DNA from: an uncultured Gammaproteobacteria bacterium
Lineage (GTDB): Bacteria; Pseudomonadota; Gammaproteobacteria; Arenicellales; UBA868
Assembly (NCBI GenBank): GCA_913051905.1
Contig: CAJXBY010000108.1
Span: forward strand, 1-8,601
Length of the DNA stretch: 8,601 nucleotides
Reading direction: 5' to 3'
Shown here: in pieces, positions 1 through 6,226 of the stretch
How positions within the stretch are numbered: the first letter of the stretch is position 1
How the letters are laid out: every line of letters starts with the position of its first letter
Notes under the pieces: generated by a model
What the model was told of the DNA's origin: nothing
What the model saw: only the letters and a program-made list of their open reading frames with translations
The model's database searches: none
Translations under genes and position numbers: made by a program

Positions 1-749
1 GACGGTAAACGACCGTCGGCACCACGAAAAGTCTCATACGCAGCCTTCAAGCCTTTGGCCCGGTGCTTGCCGGTCAGCGTACGACGACGGGCAGCAAGGG
101 CGTTGCATCCGCCCGTGGCCCTAAGGTCAGCAGAGAGAGCACCCAGTGAGTTGTAGGTCAGGGTCAGGATCTCCGAATCAACGACCGGCTCAGCGAACCC
201 TGCGCTCAATAGCATATCTCCAAGAATGTGCATATCGTGAAAAGCGTGCACGTGCGGCAGGTCGTCGACCGTGGACCAGGCGGCTCTCAGCTCCTTGAGG
301 GTATCAGGTCCAAAGCTCGAAAATGCAAACACACCCCCCGGCTGGAGTATCCGACACACCTCACTGAAAAGATCGAGCGGCTGACACCAGGGTAAGAGCA
401 GATTGGAAACCACCAGATTAAAACTTCTATCGAACAGGGGTAACGCTTCAGCATCGCCCGTCACGCGGTCGGTATCGCGTTCTGGGTGCTGCACGAGCAT
501 GGCGTGGCAAAGATCCAGCCCGGTAAAGCGGGCCTGCGGATAACGTTCAGTCATTAAAGCGGTGCAAGAACCCGTGGCACAACCAAGGTCCAATACCGTT
601 GCAGGTGACAGGCGCACAAACTGCAAACGGTCGACAAGTTCTGTAGCCACCCTCTGATGCAGCACAGCCGCCGAATTAAATGTGGACGCCGCTACTGAAA
701 AGTGCTGCCTTACGGCGGAACGATCAAGCGGTTCTATCGCTTCCGTCAT
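1..749 (-). CDS. bioC: Malonyl-ACP O-methyltransferase BioC (3' end cut by window edge)
   Basis: This SAM-dependent enzyme methylates the free carboxyl of malonyl-ACP in the cytoplasm, which lets fatty acid synthesis build the pimeloyl moiety of biotin. I read 249 complete codons on the minus strand from ATG 749-747 with no stop, so the C-terminus lies left of the window; perhaps 30-50 residues are missing compared with the family. The Rossmann-type motif I is VLDLGCATG at residues 52-60, the acidic end of strand 2 is GLDL (77-80), and GDAEALP (98-104) is a motif II-like segment. The BioC-specific stretch FGPDTLKEL (146-154) followed by HVHAFHDMH (166-174) separates it from generic methyltransferases. 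An AAGGA Shine-Dalgarno sits 9 bases before the ATG. It reads away from comF and is the first gene of its transcript; bioB, bioF and bioH are not upstream of it. Family assignment is secure. Confidence 0.93.
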   Translation of the reverse strand, partial: MTEAIEPLDRSAVRQHFSVAASTFNSAAVLHQRVATELVDRLQFVRLSPATVLDLGCATGSCTALMTERYPQARFTGLDLCHAMLVQHPERDTDRVTGDAEALPLFDRSFNLVVSNLLLPWCQPLDLFSEVCRILQPGGVFAFSSFGPDTLKELRAAWSTVDDLPHVHAFHDMHILGDMLLSAGFAEPVVDSEILTLTYNSLGALSADLRATGGCNALAARRRTLTGKHRAKGLKAAYETFRGADGRLP

Positions 750-1039
750 GCTGTCGTTTCCTTGCACCCAGTCTGGAACCTCAACTTCTGGCCTATCTTC
801 GAAGAGACTTTAACTCTTGTCCAGTAACACAACACGGGCAATGTGATGCGAGTGGATGCCTTTTGAGTTAGGGGTTGGCGGAAGAGCGCCCATATTTGGG
901 TTTTGTGCCCTATTTCACAGCGACTCTCAGCCGGATCGGGTTCAATAGACTTATCGCTTCAGATTCCACCCAATGGGCTGTTCAGACCGTGTCTACCCTA
1001 CCGTCGTCAAAAACCCTTCCATCAGCTTTCCAGCGCGTC
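750..1039. other. Divergent intergenic region between bioC and comF
   Basis: This gap of 290 bases must contain the promoters for bioC (leftward) and comF (rightward), but I see no convincing -35/-10 pair in either direction. On the minus strand TGGACA, one mismatch from the -35 consensus, occurs near 829-834, but only a poor -10 (GAAGAT) follows at 17 bases. I see no copy of the long dyad that BirA recognises in the E. coli bio operator. A reading frame that joins comF runs through the right half (875-1039), but its translation looks non-conserved. Confidence 0.4.
759..763 (-). promoter_or_regulatory. Ribosome binding site of bioC
   Basis: Minus-strand AAGGA lies 9 bases upstream of ATG 749-747 and fixes the bioC start. 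Residues just after it (MTEAIEPLDRSAVRQHFS) match the usual BioC N-terminus, in which a short lead precedes the V/I-x-x-x-F-x-x-AA segment. Confidence 0.6.
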
Positions 1040-1720
1040 ATGGCCCACCTGATGCCTTCGTATTGTCTGCTTTGCGATGACCAGATGGAGTGGCTCCACG
1101 GTCTGTGTGAGAACTGCTTGCAGGGACTGCCGTGGAACACTTCGGCCTGCCGGCGTTGCGCACTGCCCCTGGCCAGCGGGCAGGTCTGCCGGAGGTGCCA
1201 AACCCGGCCCGGACCGTTCGACACAATTATTACCCCATTGATTTATCGCCAGCCGGTCGATCGCATGATCTGTGAACTCAAGTACAGTGCACGATTAGCA
1301 TGGGCGCGGACAGCAGCTGGCCTGATTGTGGACACGATTCGCTACCGAGATGAACCACTTCCTGATCTTTTGGTACCCGTACCGATGACGCTGCGTGCCG
1401 TGCGCAGACGTGGATTCCAACCCTCAACCACTATCGCCCGACTGATCGGAAAACGCCTGAAGATCAGGACACACGAATCAATAGTTGGAAAGCACCGGGA
1501 AACCAAACGCCAGTCCACCCTGACCCACCGGGAACGAGAGTCGAACATCAGTGGGGTATTCGAAGTACGGCAACAATCGGCAGGCAGAAAAATTGTGCTG
1601 GTCGATGATGTCGTCACCACCGGTAGCACGGTGGCAGAACTCGCCCGGATTCTTAAAAAGACCGGAGCTGCGCAGGTCAGGGTGTGGGCTTTTGCGCGGA
1701 CCCCGGTAAAACGGGGATAG
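1040..1720 (+). CDS. comF: ComF family protein (phosphoribosyltransferase-like competence protein)
   Basis: ComF is a cytoplasmic protein needed for natural transformation in several competent bacteria, where it acts after DNA uptake; its exact biochemical role is unsettled. The 226-residue reading from ATG 1040 matches the usual family length. The N-terminus holds two zinc-ribbon-like cysteine sets, C9/C12/C23/C26 and C37/C40/C50/C53. ELKYS at 79-83 and LVPVPMTLRAVRRRGF at 111-126 are family signatures, and the C-terminal PRPP-binding loop of type I phosphoribosyltransferases is VLVDDVVTTGST (186-197). The frame stays open upstream to TTG 875, but those 55 extra residues resemble nothing in ComF and the zinc motif normally begins near the N-terminus, so I choose ATG 1040. 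No good Shine-Dalgarno precedes it. Where the family usually has RGFNQ, this protein has RGFQP. It is divergent from bioC, a neighbourhood common in Gammaproteobacteria. Confidence 0.88.
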   Translation: MAHLMPSYCLLCDDQMEWLHGLCENCLQGLPWNTSACRRCALPLASGQVCRRCQTRPGPFDTIITPLIYRQPVDRMICELKYSARLAWARTAAGLIVDTIRYRDEPLPDLLVPVPMTLRAVRRRGFQPSTTIARLIGKRLKIRTHESIVGKHRETKRQSTLTHRERESNISGVFEVRQQSAGRKIVLVDDVVTTGSTVAELARILKKTGAAQVRVWAFARTPVKRG

Positions 1721-1736
1721 GGGGCATAAAACCCCC
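1701..1736. repeat. Two overlapping GC-rich hairpins at the comF 3' end
   Basis: Four complementary runs lie in order: CCCCG (1701-1705), CGGGG (1712-1716), GGGGG (1720-1724) and CCCCC (1732-1736). They can form two small stems with loops GTAAAA and CATAAAA, or one alternative pairing of the outer C runs with the inner G runs. The comF stop codon lies between the stems. No T run follows on either strand, so this is at most a weak terminator or an RNA-stability element for comF. Confidence 0.35.
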
Positions 1737-1806
1737 AATCCGTTCACCGGCAGTTCAAGCTAAGCAGGCCCCAACAGGAGATAGGTTGGCACCATCCGGT
1801 CTTTCG

Positions 1807-1825
1807 AAAAAATCCCGCGAGAGCG
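1807..1825 (-). terminator. Probable intrinsic terminator of the pilin genes
   Basis: Immediately after the stop of the downstream pilin gene (1829-1827), the minus strand has a short stem CGC-TCTC-GCG (1825-1816), then GGA and a run of six T (1812-1807). The stem is only 3-4 base pairs, so it is weaker than a classical terminator, but the position after the stop codon and before the convergent comF end supports the call. Confidence 0.4.
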
Positions 1826-1826
1826 A

Positions 1827-2255
1827 TTATTCGTCACTTCCGTCGCAAATCGTGGGCAACTGATTCCCCTCAATAGCACTCGCTTCACACGCCCAAGAAA
1901 CAGAACCGCCCTGATTCGTCGCCGTCAACGTAACATTTTTGCCCGAGTGGACACCAGAGGTAAAACCAATGGTTATGACACTTGAAGCGACCGTCACGGA
2001 ACCTACATATTCCCCTTTGTGATTGGCGGCTTTATCAACGCCGGCTTCGGTGTTGTTCGCAGGCCAGCCAGGATTCTGTGTCCTATATTCCGCAATCCCC
2101 GTCTTCGCAGCTGAGGCAATCGCCATCGCCTCGGTGGCCTGCGCCCTGGCGGTGTAATTCTGGTACTGGGGGATCGCAATGGCAGCCAGAATCCCAATGA
2201 TCGCTACCACGATCATCAGTTCAATCAGTGTAAAACCCTTTTGCATGTCTCGCAT
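1827..2255 (-). CDS. pilA: Type IVa major pilin, copy 1 (promoter-distal)
   Basis: This is the structural subunit of the type IV pilus. It is inserted in the inner membrane, trimmed by PilD and assembled by PilB and PilC into a fibre for adhesion, twitching or DNA uptake. The 142-residue prepilin has a 7-residue positive leader, MRDMQKG, with cleavage expected between G7 and F8. Glu at mature position 5 is present (E12), and residues 8-30 form the hydrophobic N-terminal helix ending in the usual AIPQYQNY. Cysteines C123 and C137 bound a C-terminal disulfide loop (D-region). Start ATG 2255 is fixed by AAGGAG eight bases upstream; the ATG three codons later is too far from it. It follows copy 2 on the same strand after about 100 bases and may be co-transcribed. 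The gapless match to copy 2 (93 of 136 residues identical by hand count) shows tandem duplication. Confidence 0.95.
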   Translation of the reverse strand: MRDMQKGFTLIELMIVVAIIGILAAIAIPQYQNYTARAQATEAMAIASAAKTGIAEYRTQNPGWPANNTEAGVDKAANHKGEYVGSVTVASSVITIGFTSGVHSGKNVTLTATNQGGSVSWACEASAIEGNQLPTICDGSDE

Positions 2256-2263
2256 TACCCTAT

Positions 2264-2269
2264 CTCCTT
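2264..2269 (-). promoter_or_regulatory. Strong ribosome binding site of pilin copy 1
   Basis: Minus-strand AAGGAG stands 8 bases upstream of ATG 2255-2253. It is the best Shine-Dalgarno I noticed in the window, which fits a gene whose product is needed in large amounts. Confidence 0.7.
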
Positions 2270-2355
2270 AACGTCTGTCGGTTACTTTGAATTGACCCTC
2301 TTCACTAAATCCTGCTACGGCCTGGTGCGGACAATAACACGAATAAACCATTAAA

Positions 2356-2823
2356 TTAAGGAGCCGTTTCGTCCGATCCATAGCAAATTGTCGGTAGCAT
2401 GTTCCCGGGAATTGCACTCGCGGCACACACCCAGGAAACTGAGCCACCCTCGTCTGATGCTGATAATGTTATTGCTTTTCCACTGTGAACACCAGAAGCA
2501 AACGAAATCGTTATGACATTGGATGCCACTTCCACGGAATTCACATAGATTCCCGTGTAATTGGTCGAGATGTCGAGGCCAGCCTCAGCATTGTTGGTCG
2601 GCCATTTCCCCTCAATGTCCTGAAATTCGATTATGCCGGTTTTGGCTGAACCCGCTAAATTCAGACCTTCTGTCGCCTGGGTGCGAGCTGTGTAATTCAG
2701 GTACTGAGGAAGGGCGATAGCAGCCAGTATTGCGATGATCGCGACGACGATCATCAACTCGATCAAGGTAAATCCTTTTTCCCTCAAAACGTTAAAAACT
2801 CGAACCAAACCAATCTTGGCCAT
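2356..2823 (-). CDS. pilA: Type IVa major pilin, copy 2 (promoter-proximal)
   Basis: This is a second pilin subunit, 155 residues from ATG 2823. The leader is 17 residues (MAKIGLVRVFNVLREKG), long for a type IVa pilin, with cleavage expected at G17/F18. Mature Glu5 is E22, the hydrophobic helix covers 18-40, and C133/C147 form the C-terminal loop. The frame is open to an upstream ATG at 2877, but a TATAAT box at 2863-2858 would then lie inside the coding region, and ATG 2823 has GGAAGG seven bases before it, so I choose 2823. A TTG with a 5-residue leader (at 2787) is a less likely alternative because no Shine-Dalgarno precedes it. It ends with DETAP, three residues longer than copy 1. It could be an alternative major subunit or act as a minor pilin; the two copies cannot be ranked from sequence. 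It is divergent from pilB. Confidence 0.9.
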   Translation of the reverse strand: MAKIGLVRVFNVLREKGFTLIELMIVVAIIAILAAIALPQYLNYTARTQATEGLNLAGSAKTGIIEFQDIEGKWPTNNAEAGLDISTNYTGIYVNSVEVASNVITISFASGVHSGKAITLSASDEGGSVSWVCAASAIPGNMLPTICYGSDETAP

Positions 2824-2830
2824 TGGTCTG

Positions 2831-2836
2831 CCTTCC
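2831..2836 (-). promoter_or_regulatory. Ribosome binding site of pilin copy 2
   Basis: Minus-strand GGAAGG, inside a longer GGGGAAGG, stands 7 bases before ATG 2823. The upstream in-frame ATG at 2877 has no comparable purine run, so this site decides the start and gives a 17-residue leader. Confidence 0.5.
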
Positions 2837-2857
2837 CCAACCTGTCTGCAGGGCAGG

Positions 2858-2863
2858 ATTATA
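2858..2863 (-). promoter_or_regulatory. Candidate -10 box for pilin copy 2 (perfect TATAAT)
   Basis: A perfect TATAAT reads on the minus strand about 35 bases before ATG 2823, which would give a leader RNA near 28 bases. The hexamer 17 bases upstream is CAAGTA, a poor -35, so the promoter may need an activator; a palindrome at 2896-2911 is in a suitable place. I found no GG-N10-GC sigma-54 core on this strand between 2824 and about 2950. Confidence 0.45.
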
Positions 2864-2895
2864 GTCCTTTGATTCATTCTTACTTGGCAGGGACA

Positions 2896-2911
2896 ATAGT
2901 GTTCACACTAT
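2896..2911. repeat. Operator-like inverted repeat upstream of the pilins
   Basis: ATAGTG-TTCA-CACTAT is a perfect dyad with 6-base arms and a 4-base centre. Its centre lies about 52 bases upstream of the start point predicted from the TATAAT box at 2858-2863, a common position for activator sites. No T run follows, so a terminator is unlikely. The cognate regulator is unknown. Confidence 0.45.
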
Positions 2912-3044
2912 CAGACCTCTATCAAGCTTAAGTCTTTAGGGTTGGACTGAATCGACGTGATACATCCTGTCCCTACGTTCGTTTCCTAATCCTTTGTATT
3001 ATATAGTTTTATAGGATCTTGGAAAAATTCTTGGAGGACTCAAT

Positions 3045-3122
3045 TTGTACCTAAGGCACCGCTTCTTCGCCCAATGTCGACGTACTTCTTACTTACACCA
3101 CAAAAGCAAAAAGCGTGAGTGA
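3045..3122 (+). CDS. Possible very small reading frame (25 codons), doubtful
   Basis: A TTG-started frame of 25 codons ends at TGA 3120-3122 and has GGAGG seven bases before its start. The predicted peptide is strongly basic, with KSKKRE at its end, and matches nothing I know. The Shine-Dalgarno is the only real support; a frame this short arises easily by chance, and the rare start codon argues against it. If real it could be a leader peptide ahead of pilB, but its stop lies about 100 bases from the pilB start, after which no attenuator-like hairpin is obvious. Confidence 0.12.
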   Translation: MYLRHRFFAQCRRTSYLHHKSKKRE

Positions 3123-3183
3123 AGGCCGCTTAACCGGACCCTTACCGGCATGGACCACACAAGCGGGGCGTACGGTATTCGAT

Positions 3184-3202
3184 CGCCATTTGGCGCTATA
3201 CT
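3184..3202 (+). promoter_or_regulatory. Candidate pilB promoter with overlapping inverted repeat
   Basis: TATACT at 3197-3202 is a good -10 box and would start transcription near 3209, about 18 bases before the pilB ATG. Directly upstream lies CGCCA-TT-TGGCG (3184-3195), a perfect 5-base-arm dyad occupying the spacer between -35 and -10, where a bound repressor would block polymerase. The -35 position (about 3174-3179, GGTATT) is poor. Confidence 0.35.
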
Positions 3203-3226
3203 TACAGCTTGATTTCTAGTTGACAG

Positions 3227-4969
3227 ATGACCCTAGATATGGCGAGCACCCAACCCAATTATGCCATCTCAGATCGTGGACCTGCTCTCGGGGGCCTCGC
3301 GCGTCGGATGATCGAACAGGATCTAATTGATCGAGAACAGGCCGAGACTATTCTTAACGATGCTGATAAAAATGGCCAAAGTTTCCTCGCCCAGATCCTA
3401 CAGGATGGCGTGACCAATCGAGAACGGATTTACCACTGCGCCTCCGAGGAATTTGGAATGCCGTTTCTCGACCTGCGCTCGTTTGATCTGGATAGCCGCC
3501 CAAGCGGACTGGTTGAGAACAGCTTCATCGAAACCCATAAGGTGCTTCCCCTTTACCAACGCGGCAGCAAAGTGTTCCTCGCCACCACCGACCCATCGGA
3601 CAATGCAGGTCTGGACGCGTTCAAATTCCAGACGGGACTCGGTGTCGAAGCCATATTGGTCGACTCGGCCATTCTGGCGCGATCTATCGAGCAGAGCAGT
3701 ACCGGCGTCTCAGTTGGACTTGCCGAGTTGTCCGACGACGGCCTCGAAGAACTGGAAATCAGCGCCGACGATGAAGATGACCTAGATGATCCGAGTGCGT
3801 CGGAGGTCGACACACCCGTGGTTCGCTTTGTCAACAAGATCTTTATGGATGCGATCCGGCAGGGTGCATCCGACATCCATATCGAACCCTACGAAGAAAA
3901 AGTACGTATTCGAAACCGTCAAGACGGCGTGCTTCAAGAGATCGGCTCGGCACCCACGGTGCTCGGCCCCCGCATCGTTGCGCGGATCAAGATTCTGTCC
4001 AATCTAAATATCGCCGAGCGGCGTGTGCCGCAAGACGGCCGCATGCGATTGAAACTATCCAAGAGTCAGGAGATCGACTTTCGTGTGAGCACTCTGCCGA
4101 CACAGTTCGGCGAAAAGGTCGTCATTCGTATTCTCGACGGCAGCGGCGCTGCCCTCGGACTTGAAGTTCTAGGACTTGAGGCCGAACAGTTTCGTCTATA
4201 CGAGGAAGCCATCAGACGACCGTACGGCATGATTCTTGTCACCGGTCCGACCGGCAGCGGTAAAACCGTGTCGCTGTACTCCGCCCTGAACGTGCTGAAC
4301 AATCCGGACATCAACATCTCCAGTGTAGAAGATCCCGTCGAAATCAGTGTTCCGGGTATCAACCAAGTCGCGATCAACGAGAAGGCGAAACTCGATTTCG
4401 CGATGGCGCTGCGGGCGTTTCTTCGTCAGGATCCGGACATCATCATGGTCGGCGAAATACGAGACCTCGAAACAGCAGACATTGCGATCAAGGCGTCCCA
4501 AACCGGGCACCTGGTTCTTTCTACCCTGCATACCAACGATGCACCAGCGACAATCACCCGACTGCTCAACATGGGGGTAGAACCGTTCAATGTCGCCTCT
4601 TCAGTTCACCTGATCATGGCACAGCGGTTAGTCCGGCGATTGTGTCAGCAATGCCGGCAGCAGGCCGATCATCCGCATGAAGCTTTGCTCTCCGCAGGCT
4701 TTGAAGAAAACGACATCGAGGATTTGACTGTATACGAACCCGTTGGTTGCGATGAATGCGTAGCCGGTTACAAGGGACGGACCGGCGTCTATCAGGTGCT
4801 GCCCATTACTGAAACCATGATCGGGCTGATCCTTCGCGGCGCCGAACAAGACCGGATCGAACAACAGGCCGCCGATGAAGGCGTCAGCACTCTTAGACAG
4901 TCGGGACTCAAAAAAGTAAAAGCCGGCATCACCAGCCTGGAGGAGATTCTCCGGGTCACAAACCTCTGA
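3227..4969 (+). CDS. pilB: Type IV pilus assembly (extension) ATPase PilB
   Basis: PilB is the hexameric cytoplasmic ATPase that powers pilin polymerisation at the base of the machine, working against PilC. At 580 residues it is of usual length. Residues about 25-165 form the N-terminal T2SSE_N/MshEN-type region, followed by an acidic linker (about 180-193) and the secretion-ATPase core. Walker A is GPTGSGKT (340-347), the Asp box is SSVEDPVE, Walker B is DPDIIMVGE (402-410), and the His box is TGHLVLSTLHTND. Four cysteines, C473, C476, C508 and C511, form the zinc motif typical of PilB/GspE extension ATPases and absent from PilT retraction ATPases. ATG 3227 is the first start after an in-frame TGA; ATG 3239 is an alternative, and neither has a clear Shine-Dalgarno. 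It leads pilB-pilC-pilD-coaE. Confidence 0.97.
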   Translation: MTLDMASTQPNYAISDRGPALGGLARRMIEQDLIDREQAETILNDADKNGQSFLAQILQDGVTNRERIYHCASEEFGMPFLDLRSFDLDSRPSGLVENSFIETHKVLPLYQRGSKVFLATTDPSDNAGLDAFKFQTGLGVEAILVDSAILARSIEQSSTGVSVGLAELSDDGLEELEISADDEDDLDDPSASEVDTPVVRFVNKIFMDAIRQGASDIHIEPYEEKVRIRNRQDGVLQEIGSAPTVLGPRIVARIKILSNLNIAERRVPQDGRMRLKLSKSQEIDFRVSTLPTQFGEKVVIRILDGSGAALGLEVLGLEAEQFRLYEEAIRRPYGMILVTGPTGSGKTVSLYSALNVLNNPDINISSVEDPVEISVPGINQVAINEKAKLDFAMALRAFLRQDPDIIMVGEIRDLETADIAIKASQTGHLVLSTLHTNDAPATITRLLNMGVEPFNVASSVHLIMAQRLVRRLCQQCRQQADHPHEALLSAGFEENDIEDLTVYEPVGCDECVAGYKGRTGVYQVLPITETMIGLILRGAEQDRIEQQAADEGVSTLRQSGLKKVKAGITSLEEILRVTNL

Positions 4970-4976
4970 GATTTCT

Positions 4977-6191
4977 GTGGCCAGCCGAAAAGAAAAGCCG
5001 GCAACTACTTACGTCTGGACGGGTTCCGATCGCCAGGGCAAGCCAACCGGCGGTGAATTGGAGGCCGCAAATGCTGCCCAGTTACGAACCACCCTCCGGC
5101 GGCAGGGTATTCGGGTCAAGAGCCTGAAGAAAAAGTCCAAGCCACTTTTCAGTCAGAAACTTAAAGGCAAAGATATTGCGATCGCGACCCGGCAGCTCGC
5201 TGTCATGCTGAATGCAGGCATTCCGATTGCAACCTCTTACGGGGCGATAGCCAGCGGCACCGATCATCCTAAGATACGAGAGATCTTCAATGCCATCCGC
5301 TCGGATGTCGAAGGGGGTACTGCCCTGAGTGAAGCACTGGCCCGTTTCCCTCGGCAGTTCGATGAACTTTATACCAATCTGGTCGCTGTAGGTGAACGCT
5401 CGGGAAATCTTGACAGCCTAATGGAAGAGATTGCCAACTACATGGAGAACCTCGAGGAGATTAAGGCCAAGATCAAAGGGGCTTTGTTCTACCCCGCTGC
5501 CGTCCTGGTAGTCGGGATCGGCGTCAGCACGTTGTTACTGTTATTCGTGGTCCCCCAGTTTGAGGCGCTTTTTAGTGGCTTTGGTGCCAGCCTGCCGGCG
5601 CTTACTGCTGGAATCGTCGCTGCCTCGGTCTTTGTTCAGGCCTACTGGCTGCCAGCGTTCACCGTTTTGGTCGTCGTCATCGTGGGTATCGTCATGAGTT
5701 ACCGACGCTCGAGCGGATTTCAACGTGCAGTCGACCGAATCAGTCTAAAAATGCCGGTTTTCGGGGATCTTCTCAAGAAGGCATCAATCTCTCGTTACTC
5801 TCGCACTCTGGCCACCATGTTTGGTTCAGGTGTACCACTGGTTGAAGCCCTCACGTCGGTATCGGGTGCTACTGGCAGTAGCGTCTACAAGGATGCCTGT
5901 TTGGAGATTCGAGAAGCCGTCAGTACGGGGCGCTCCCTGTCCGCTTCCATGGCAGACACCGGCCTTTTCCCGACGATGGTGATCCAGATGACCAACACCG
6001 GTGAAGATTCCGGCTCGATCGAGGAGATGCTCAACAAGGCAGCTGACTTCTACGAGAGCGAAGTTCGCGAGATGGTCGACAACATGAGCAAATTGATTGA
6101 ACCACTGATGATGGTTGTGCTCGGTGGCCTGGTCGGGACCCTCGTGGTTGGCATGTATCTGCCAATCTTTAAAATGGGTCAGGTCGTATAA
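4977..6191 (+). CDS. pilC: Type IV pilus inner-membrane platform protein PilC
   Basis: PilC is the polytopic inner-membrane protein that couples PilB motion to pilin extraction from the membrane. The 404-residue product matches the family length. After a basic N-terminal cytoplasmic stretch it has two T2SF domains (about 68-193 and 272-395), marked by VGERSGNLD (138-146) and NTGEDSGSIEE (340-350). Hydrophobic membrane segments fall at about 170-193, 212-240 and 375-398. The start is GTG 4977, seven bases after the pilB stop; no close Shine-Dalgarno is seen, and GGAGGAGAT about 30 bases upstream lies within pilB, so translational coupling to pilB is likely. Confidence 0.96.
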   Translation: MASRKEKPATTYVWTGSDRQGKPTGGELEAANAAQLRTTLRRQGIRVKSLKKKSKPLFSQKLKGKDIAIATRQLAVMLNAGIPIATSYGAIASGTDHPKIREIFNAIRSDVEGGTALSEALARFPRQFDELYTNLVAVGERSGNLDSLMEEIANYMENLEEIKAKIKGALFYPAAVLVVGIGVSTLLLLFVVPQFEALFSGFGASLPALTAGIVAASVFVQAYWLPAFTVLVVVIVGIVMSYRRSSGFQRAVDRISLKMPVFGDLLKKASISRYSRTLATMFGSGVPLVEALTSVSGATGSSVYKDACLEIREAVSTGRSLSASMADTGLFPTMVIQMTNTGEDSGSIEEMLNKAADFYESEVREMVDNMSKLIEPLMMVVLGGLVGTLVVGMYLPIFKMGQVV

Positions 6192-6226
6192 AAACCCCTT
6201 AGAATCGGGCAGCCCGCAACAGCAAG

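Larger units (their letters stand above)
2824..3226. other. Divergent regulatory region between pilins and pilB
   Basis: About 400 bases lie between the two divergent pilus transcripts. From the pilin side they hold the copy 2 ribosome binding site, a TATAAT box, a perfect 16-base dyad, an AT-rich segment around 2990-3015 that carries another minus-strand TATAAT (2998-3003, with only TTTTCC 17 bases upstream), a possible 25-codon reading frame at 3045-3122 and, close to pilB, a 12-base inverted repeat followed by a TATACT box. I see no tRNA or recognisable riboswitch. The length is more than two simple promoters need, so extra regulation or a small RNA is possible. Confidence 0.5.

Noticed and set aside
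680..871. A 63-codon plus-strand frame over the bioC 5' end
   Set aside because: Most of it lies antisense to the well-supported bioC N-terminus, and its translation resembles no protein family.
875..1039. N-terminal extension of ComF from TTG 875
   Set aside because: The translation does not look like a ComF N-terminus, a TTG start is rare, and ATG 1040 gives the standard length with the zinc motif near the start.
2256..2355. Separate promoter for pilin copy 1
   Set aside because: The best pair is TTGTCC with GATTTA 17 bases later, which matches the -10 consensus poorly; read-through from copy 2 is as likely.
2824..2877. Start of pilin copy 2 at ATG 2877
   Set aside because: It would put the TATAAT box inside the gene and has no Shine-Dalgarno; ATG 2823 has GGAAGG seven bases upstream.
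2824..2950. Sigma-54 promoter for the pilins
   Set aside because: I checked each GC dinucleotide on the plus strand for CC after ten bases (the reverse complement of GG-N10-GC). The closest case, near 2853-2867, is off by one base, and sigma-54 spacing is strict.
3553..3876. Long minus-strand frame inside pilB
   Set aside because: It is the antisense shadow of the acidic linker and N-domain of PilB, rich in Ser runs as expected from reversed Glu/Asp codons, with no ribosome site or family resemblance.
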